From Epiperipatus broadwayi (Eukaryota > Onychophora > Udeonychophora > Euonychophora > Peripatidae), in assembly GCA_028023455.1 (NCBI GenBank), contig JAQFVV010000021.1:496001-560000 (forward strand): 64,000 nucleotides of DNA, read 5' to 3'. Below, one piece after another: positions 58,241-64,000 of the stretch (positions within the stretch are counted from its first letter, which is position 1; the number at the start of each line of letters is the position of its first letter). A program made the translations under genes and the position numbers. The notes under the pieces were generated by a model. It worked only from the letters and a program-made list of their open reading frames with translations. It was not told the origin of the DNA and did no database searches.

Positions 58241-58439
58241 ACATTGGAAGAAAAGAGGGAACCCTTCTTTACTTCAACCTACTTTCTATATAAATAGGTG
58301 AAGCTGGAGCTGTTAGATTTGAGAGCGTGAAGCTATTCAATACTTCACTGATTAAGTCCCTAATTCCTATTATACATTATAAAAACTATTATTAAAAGTA
58401 ATTTTTATTTTAAAAAGAGAAGAAATTAATATTTATTTT

Positions 58440-58840
58440 TATCTACCAGTTTGAAAATGAAGGTTTATAATTGATGTTTTAAGATTCTTATTTGTGGATA
58501 TGAAACCTGGCCACTTAATAAAAAAGTTATACATAAATTTTTGATCATTTAACAATATGTTGAGAGTAATAGGAAATAATTAAAAAGATGAAATATAGAA
58601 TGAAAGGATAAATAAATATTAATGATATCATTGAAAAAAATAAGAGATTAAAATGGAATTGGACTGGACATATGGCTACAATAGATAACAATAGATGGAC
58701 AGTTGCAGTCTTCAACTAAATGCTCTGAAATACCTAGAAAGAGACAATATGTGAGATGGATTGTAGCAGTAATGAATTTTACTGATGCAGTGTAAAAAAA
58801 CAGGCTATGAATTGGGGAAACTGAAAAATGTGTATCATAA
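58440..58840 (+). mobile_element. RTE LINE fragment, decayed
   Basis: A TTCTTATTTGTGGATATGAA ACCTGGCCACTTAATA block corresponds to the TYGSETWTLN region, followed by AATGGAATTGGACTGGACAT, CTAGAAAGAGACAATATGTG AGATGGATT and an ATGAATTTTACTGATGCAGT block. Stops interrupt all frames. It is an older, 5'-truncated copy. Confidence 0.75.
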
Positions 58841-59146
58841 AATATTTGGTAATATAAACTGATCATTAAAAAAAAAAAAACAAATTGCTACCCACTCTTG
58901 AAGCCTCATAACCTTGTACAGAAGTTGATCTTTGCTTTAGGAATTGTTGGCTTTTAAATCCATCACTAAAAGACCATTTCATTTTTGAAGAATTAAAGAT
59001 GTTACAAAATAAAGTAAAAAAGTAGAAGCTTAAAATAAAGAATGGAAATAAGTAGATTATATCCACATAAACAGAAATAACTTTTAGCTTTTGATAATGC
59101 CATAAAACTATCAACTTGTTTTGCATTTTTTAAAAATTATTAAATA

Positions 59147-60356
59147 CACCTGGGTCTCATTTTATGTGGATTTTTAAATGATGAAGTCATGCGATTCATG
59201 TTTCTTCTTAATATATTTTTATGTGGGTTTTAATTTATGTGATAAAAAAGTTCATATTTCACTATATTTATTAGATATCAAGAAATTTAAATTATTAATA
59301 ACTTATTTTGACATGAAATACTTTTCTTTCCAAAAGTATAACATTATATTAGCAGCTAACATGAATATGGCCTGAAGCTGTATTTAGAATCTTAGCATCT
59401 ATGTAAATAACTTACTTATACTTATGAGTAAATAATAATAATACATTTATACTTACGAGTATAAAAATATTGCAATAAATATTCAAAAATTTTAAACTTT
59501 TAAAACATATTTTGTTAGATATAACAGAAATAAATAACCTTTTAGATTTTTAAAATAAACAATGAAGTTTTGTAAACTGAAAATAATCTTTCTATCGATA
59601 ATGCATAATCTTTTTGTTTTGATTGCAATCTCATTTTTTAATATAGAAACAAAATGTGAACATTTAAAATTTATTTCAGTAGTAAACACAAATATCTATC
59701 AAATGAAGACAAATTTATTATTTTCTGATAAGTATTAATCATTTAATCATAGATTTTATGTTGATGTGTAGACAAAAAAACATCAGATAATGCTGAAATC
59801 TGAGAGAGTTTGCTGCAATGAACAATCTCTTAAATTCTAACAAGAGCTAAATTAGTAATATGTCTGGATATCGTGAGCTTTATAAACAATTAGTAAAATC
59901 ATCTCAAAGTTTAATCACCATATATTGTCAACAGAAAACCATTAACACAGCACAAGACTGAAAGTGGCACTAGTTGTACTTCCACTTGTGACAAATCTGA
60001 TTTCTTACCAGTTTACAAATGAACCGCATATCATCAAATAGCGGTAATGATTAAAATACATATGAAAAAATATAAAATTAAATACTGTAGTTAATTAAAA
60101 AAAAGTAAAAAAAGTTTGTCTTGTATCATTTTTTTTTCAAATATTTGATATTTTTTATTAGTCATCCTTTGTTTTCTTATTTTTTTAATGTGAATTTTAA
60201 AGTAATTTTTCCTTGTTGCTTTGCTTTTATGTGATTTTTGAAAATTACAGAAGCTATCCCACATTTTTTAAGGTAAGTTAAATCTATTTTTGTGCAATTT
60301 TTTTTAATGTGGGTTTTCTGTGGAACCTATCTACCACATAAAATGAGACCCAGGAG
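59147..60356. mobile_element. Tigger/pogo-like DNA transposon relic with TA target duplication
   Basis: Inverted ends CACCTGGGTCTCATTTTATG TGG (59147) and CCACATAAAATGAGACCCAG GAG (ending 60356) match at 22 of 23 positions and are flanked by TA on both sides (59145-59146, 60357-60358). TA duplication, and an end in which TGGAACCTATCTACCACATA AAATGAG precedes the terminus, recall Tigger (pogo-group, Tc1/mariner superfamily) elements. No transposase frame is recognisable in the 1.2-kb interior, so it is non-autonomous or fully decayed. Confidence 0.85.
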
Positions 60357-60742
60357 TAATCAATTAATTTATTCCTCAGAAGTGCATAAGAAGTTTGAAC
60401 ACTATAAATTACAAACCTGGGTTATCCATGATCTTTTGACTCCAGGTTCTGCTATTCCACCCCTGCATTGCAACATGCAGGGTTATAAAATATTAATTTT
60501 ATGTTCTAATTAAATAAATTCAATTATGTAATAAAAGGTACAAATGAAAATGATATTTATATGAGACTGGAGATTTAAAAAAATATGTTTAGTTTATTCA
60601 ATGGGAAAATAATGATTGTATAAAATATTTTAATATAAATGGCTTTTAATTAAATAGAAGTTGTATTCTGTATGAGAATGGTATTCGAGATCTAAAGAAC
60701 ATTGAAAAGATCCAAGACTTGATATATTTTTAAATGGTCATT

Positions 60743-60798
60743 ATGTTGCATGTATTATGTTGCATGTATTATGTTGCATGTATTATGTTACATGTATT
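60743..60798. repeat. 15-bp tandem repeat, about four units
   Basis: TATTATGTTGCATGT repeats nearly four times, the last unit with TACATGT. It produces the CMYYV-like repeat in an overlapping chance frame. Confidence 0.9.
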
Positions 60799-60799
60799 G

Positions 60800-61492
60800 G
60801 AAAAAATAAACTTCATTGGAAACAAATATTTTTTTTATGTAATTTGTATTTAAAACTGAATATTTTTTGTAATGTTAAAAAGGATAGATATGATATAGAC
60901 AGAATATATATACAAAAGGACATCTTAAGGACTTTAAAATATAGTGATTAATCTGTTTATTTTCCATGTCCTTAATCTAACATTAGAGAATTTAGAGGAA
61001 CTGAAAAATTCTGACATTTCTAAGTAGAGTTAGATCTTGGGTAAAGGGAATAACTTTACAATTACTTGGCAATAAATACATTTTTGTAAGATTATTAGTT
61101 AGAAAAGCACAAGAAACTCTCACATTTAGTCATTGCCTGGTGTATTATTGGCTTTGTCTTTACTGCTATCTGTTAAAAGATATAAAGAAAGTACTATCCT
61201 ACAGTTGATAAAAGGTAGGATTTAATTAAGATTATGATTATTTATATCAGGTAATAAATCAATGTTTATTAAAGAGAAGTAGAATTCAGTTTGAAAAAGA
61301 AAAATGCTTAACACCTTAAATATGCTAATAATATGGTGATATTTTCAATTAGTCTTGGAAAAGAATGGAGAGTAGCATAAATTAAATATAAATAATTAGG
61401 TAAAAATAAATAGTAGATAATTAAAGTTAAAAAAAATTGCATTCATTAAAAACAAAGAATAAATTTTAAAAGAAATCATATTAAACTGTATA
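60800..61492. other. No gene seen
   Basis: AT-rich flank of the Penelope-like element. A 64-codon frame at 60757-60951 is noise. Confidence 0.4.
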
Positions 61493-62012
61493 GCAACATA
61501 TTATGGAGAAACTAAAACCAACATTGCAATCAGAGTAGCTTAACATAGATACCTCTACAACAGGACCAAAACTAAGCTTGAAGGCAATTCAATTTTTGTT
61601 CAGCATGAAAGAGCCACTGGCCATGCCTTCCTAACCACCACAGCCAGTGTTATATGCTCTGAAAGAAATGGCATTAAATGCAAATTCAGGGAGGCTTACT
61701 ACATAGTGGGTGACCCTACTGCAATCAACAGAAGGAAGGCCTGCTTTTCTCTATCTCGAAAATGGTCTATGCAGCATTTTCTCACAAATTTACATAAATT
61801 TGCATTAACACCATTATAGTTCTCAAATAAATTCCAGTAGCCATGAATATGGGATTATGAAATATCTCGAAAGTGCACTCGGCAGCAACATTTAATTTTA
61901 AATAGCTTCATTATTTGTGCACAAAGCACATACACACACATAAACACACACATATAAATATATATATTGATTTCAAACGCTAATGAAGTAAAGCAGCAAC
62001 TATTTCAATAAG
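61493..62012 (+). mobile_element. Upstream partial copy (pseudo-LTR) of Penelope-like element
   Basis: It starts with AAACTGTATAGCAACATATT, nearly identical to the sequence at 63955-64000 (45 of 46 bases). One frame with a single stop encodes the end of a GIY-YIG-type domain: YYGETKTNIAIRVA, HRYLYNRTKTKLEGN, QHERATGH, SERNGIKCKFREAYYI and INRRKACF, with the Glu of FREAYY in the catalytic position. A non-coding part (CA/TA-rich, 61915-61970) follows. It is the 3' end of a copy lying head-to-tail before the next one, as in Penelope-type pseudo-LTRs. Confidence 0.85.
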
Positions 62013-64000
62013 ATGAATAATTACGTTCATAATCGGCAGCTACTTCGTACCGGAGTTTCTATTTGCACATTTCAGCAGAGAATATCTTTCCTGATGAAAT
62101 GTGAGCAGCATAATATTGTGCCTAACTGCAGCAAAATTATTATCAACAGAACTATATTTAATTATAATAGAATTAAAACATATTTGCAAAGACAACTACT
62201 TAAGTCTATCATTAAAGGATGCAAAAGGGCCTTAAAAAATGAGAATATGGAGCATAATTTCGGACAACTATATAATCCCCCCATTTATCATTGACAAATG
62301 TAACAGACACAACATGTTCACTCTGCTTAAGGAATTCAATAATAAAATAAAATATCTGGCAAATAAGCAAAATATTCATTTTGATAGGCTCAATCGCAAT
62401 ACATTTGCGAATTTTACAAACATAAACATACCCCACATGATCAAAGAGGTTCTTGAGGTCCAAAATTTGTATGTGGACACTGGAAGAATTCCAAAATGGA
62501 AATTGTCACTGATGTCAAAGTAGCTTTAATAATCAATCCACTAAAAGAAGTAGTCATTGCACAGATAGCAAAAACTATAAAGAACAAGCAACTAAATAAT
62601 TATTCCAATGAATGGAACAAGAGCCACTCTATCATTTGCTTAAAAGAAGATAAGGGGCGCAGATTTGTATTAATAAATGATAATGAGTACAACAATAAAA
62701 TTAACTCCCATGAGAAATTAAAATTCATAAATTTAAATAACTTCAACAATAGACTTAACAGAGATAAATTCATATCTACTATACTACGTACTAACCGAGA
62801 TAATGTTTTCACAAAAGCTGAATATTACTGTATATATCTGTCAACCTCCTCTCCTCCTAGAATCTTCACTAATGTTAAGCTGCACAAATCTGATAAACCT
62901 TGAAGTCTGATGATTGATTTTGGAAGAGCACACTACTTCAACATGGCAGTTTTGGTTAATCGCTGGCTTATCGATGCATTAGTGTTTGGTGATAATACCA
63001 TCAAATCATCATTTGATTTTTGTAGAAAAAATCATAGAAAAAATTAAACATGCAGTCATACAACCCATGTTCAAAATTGCATTGTTTGATGTTACTGAGC
63101 TATACAGCTCCATTGACTGCAAACAATAAACTGAAATAGTTAATGATGCAGTACATGCAAGCAACTGCCCATCTACATGGGCTAAATTTATTATTGAATT
63201 TTTAAAATGGCTCGATTTAAACATTGTTACTATTTTCAGAGATAAATGGTTTAATATGCACAATGGTTGGCCCATAGGTCTCCCACTAAGTGGTATACTA
63301 ACAAGTGTTGTTCTTGATCATCATAAAAAGCTAATACTCCATGCATTCTTTCAGTCAACTCCTCACATGATTTATACCCATTACATTGATGATATATTCA
63401 TTACAGCTCCAGATGATATCATTACTAATTTCCACAACAGTTTTCAGAATAACACTAATCTTATCTTTACTACAACTTAGGAAAACCAAGCAGGTTAAAT
63501 ACCTAGACCAAGGCGTCAGCAGAAACATAGACAAGCTAGACTACAAGGTCTGACACACACCAATTCTTACATGCCTCAATCTCGCAAACTTGCAGCCCTC
63601 TCTTCCTTCATGTTTAGAAACCATAATCTGTTCAAATATGAGGCAGATAAAAGAATTAATCTCATTAATTATATTGCAGATTTAACAAAAATAGGACACA
63701 CACAATCATCCGTCAACAGAAAAGTTAATAAATTCTTTTACAAAATAAACCATAATGATAAGATAGAAAACAAACTGAGAATTCTAATTCCAGACATCCA
63801 GTCAACAACCAAAAGCCTTATTAACATATTATCATGTGACTTTGCAGTCACTTTCCATTCACCTCCTAACACCAATAGAAGCATCAAACACCAAAGACAG
63901 GATTAAACCTGAACTCACACCTCAAGTTGTTTACAAAATCCCCTGTCCCCAAAGAAACTGTATAGCAATATATTATGGAGAAACTAAAACCAACATTGCA
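62013..64000 (+). pseudogene. Penelope-like element: reverse transcriptase and start of GIY-YIG domain, broken
   Basis: Landmarks in order are QQRISFLMKCEQHNIVPNCS (about 62073), ICLKEDKGRRFVLINDNEY (about 62634-62690), PPRIFTNVKLHKSDKP (about 62856-62901), MFKIALFDVTELYSSIDCKQ (RT motif A, about 63068-63126), GWPIGLPLSGILTSVV (about 63265-63312), THYIDDIFIT (catalytic YxDD-type, Ile at the x position; about 63379-63408), QVKYLDQGVSRNID (about 63490), SRKLAALSSFMFRNHNLF (about 63577-63630) and VVYKIPCPQRNCIAIYYGET (about 63927-63986; start of GIY-YIG). At least four stops or frameshifts (after 62901, near 63027, 63127 and 63478) break the polyprotein. The element continues past the window. 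Reverse transcriptase with C-terminal GIY-YIG defines canonical Penelope-like elements; it is not the same lineage as the 45-kb copy. Confidence 0.9.

Noticed and set aside
1-64000. CRISPR arrays, operons or phage systems
   Set aside because: No spaced identical repeats, no dense coding and no Shine-Dalgarno-type organisation; the window is animal transposon-rich DNA.

Overview
This window is AT-rich (roughly 70% A+T by eye), intron-and-transposon type DNA from an invertebrate animal. The evidence is one 7TM receptor, several retrotransposon and DNA-transposon families with metazoan-type domains, tRNA-derived SINE-like repeats, a splice-acceptor-like site, and no operons, ribosome binding sites or CRISPR. 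Phylum cannot be fixed from the sequence alone. A cnidarian (Hydra-like) or other AT-rich invertebrate would fit the base composition, the BED-type hAT elements and the single-exon receptor. Most short open frames in the window are chance frames in AT-rich DNA and are left out.

Layout. 1-953 (minus strand): the 5' end of an RTE-type LINE with an intact endonuclease domain, ending in an inverted duplication. 3.4-4.0 kb: an unrecognised decayed frame. 5.1-7.6 kb: an RTE 3' tail, a 722-bp hAT element with 8-bp target duplication, a foldback-family relic and a tRNA-derived SINE. 7.6-14.6 kb: gene-free AT-rich DNA. 14.6-18.6 kb: two decayed BED-finger hAT transposases on the minus strand. 21.6-22.7 kb: two hairpin elements of about 165 bp. 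24.4-25.5 kb: a decayed lysine/serine-rich coding region. 26.5-27.3 kb: a complete long-arm foldback element, with relatives at 6.8, 23.7, 31.8, 35.1 and 41.1 kb. 28.9-36 kb: SINE-like, tandem and RTE fragments. 38-42 kb: a possible exon and two further foldback elements. 45-46.4 kb: a Penelope-like element C-terminus with a GIY-YIG domain. 48-49 kb and 54.6-55.6 kb: composite elements with a tRNA-like core between inverted repeats, and a core-less hairpin derivative. 51.75-52.72 kb (minus): the only convincing host gene, a 7TM receptor closest to opsins but with arginine in place of the retinal-binding lysine. 56-58.9 kb: more RTE tails and a SINE. 59.1-60.4 kb: a Tigger/pogo-like element with TA duplication. 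61.5-64 kb: a Penelope-like element in tandem, running off the window.

How the parts relate. There is no pathway here. The window is a host receptor locus embedded in layered transposon debris. Autonomous lineages (RTE, Penelope-like, hAT) are present as broken copies, alongside numerous non-autonomous foldback and tRNA-derived elements. Nesting (a foldback element inside another at 41 kb, a Penelope-like fragment inside a TA microsatellite at 45 kb) gives a relative order of insertions. The most notable items are the lysine-less opsin-like receptor, the tRNA-core inverted-repeat elements, and the tandem Penelope-like element.
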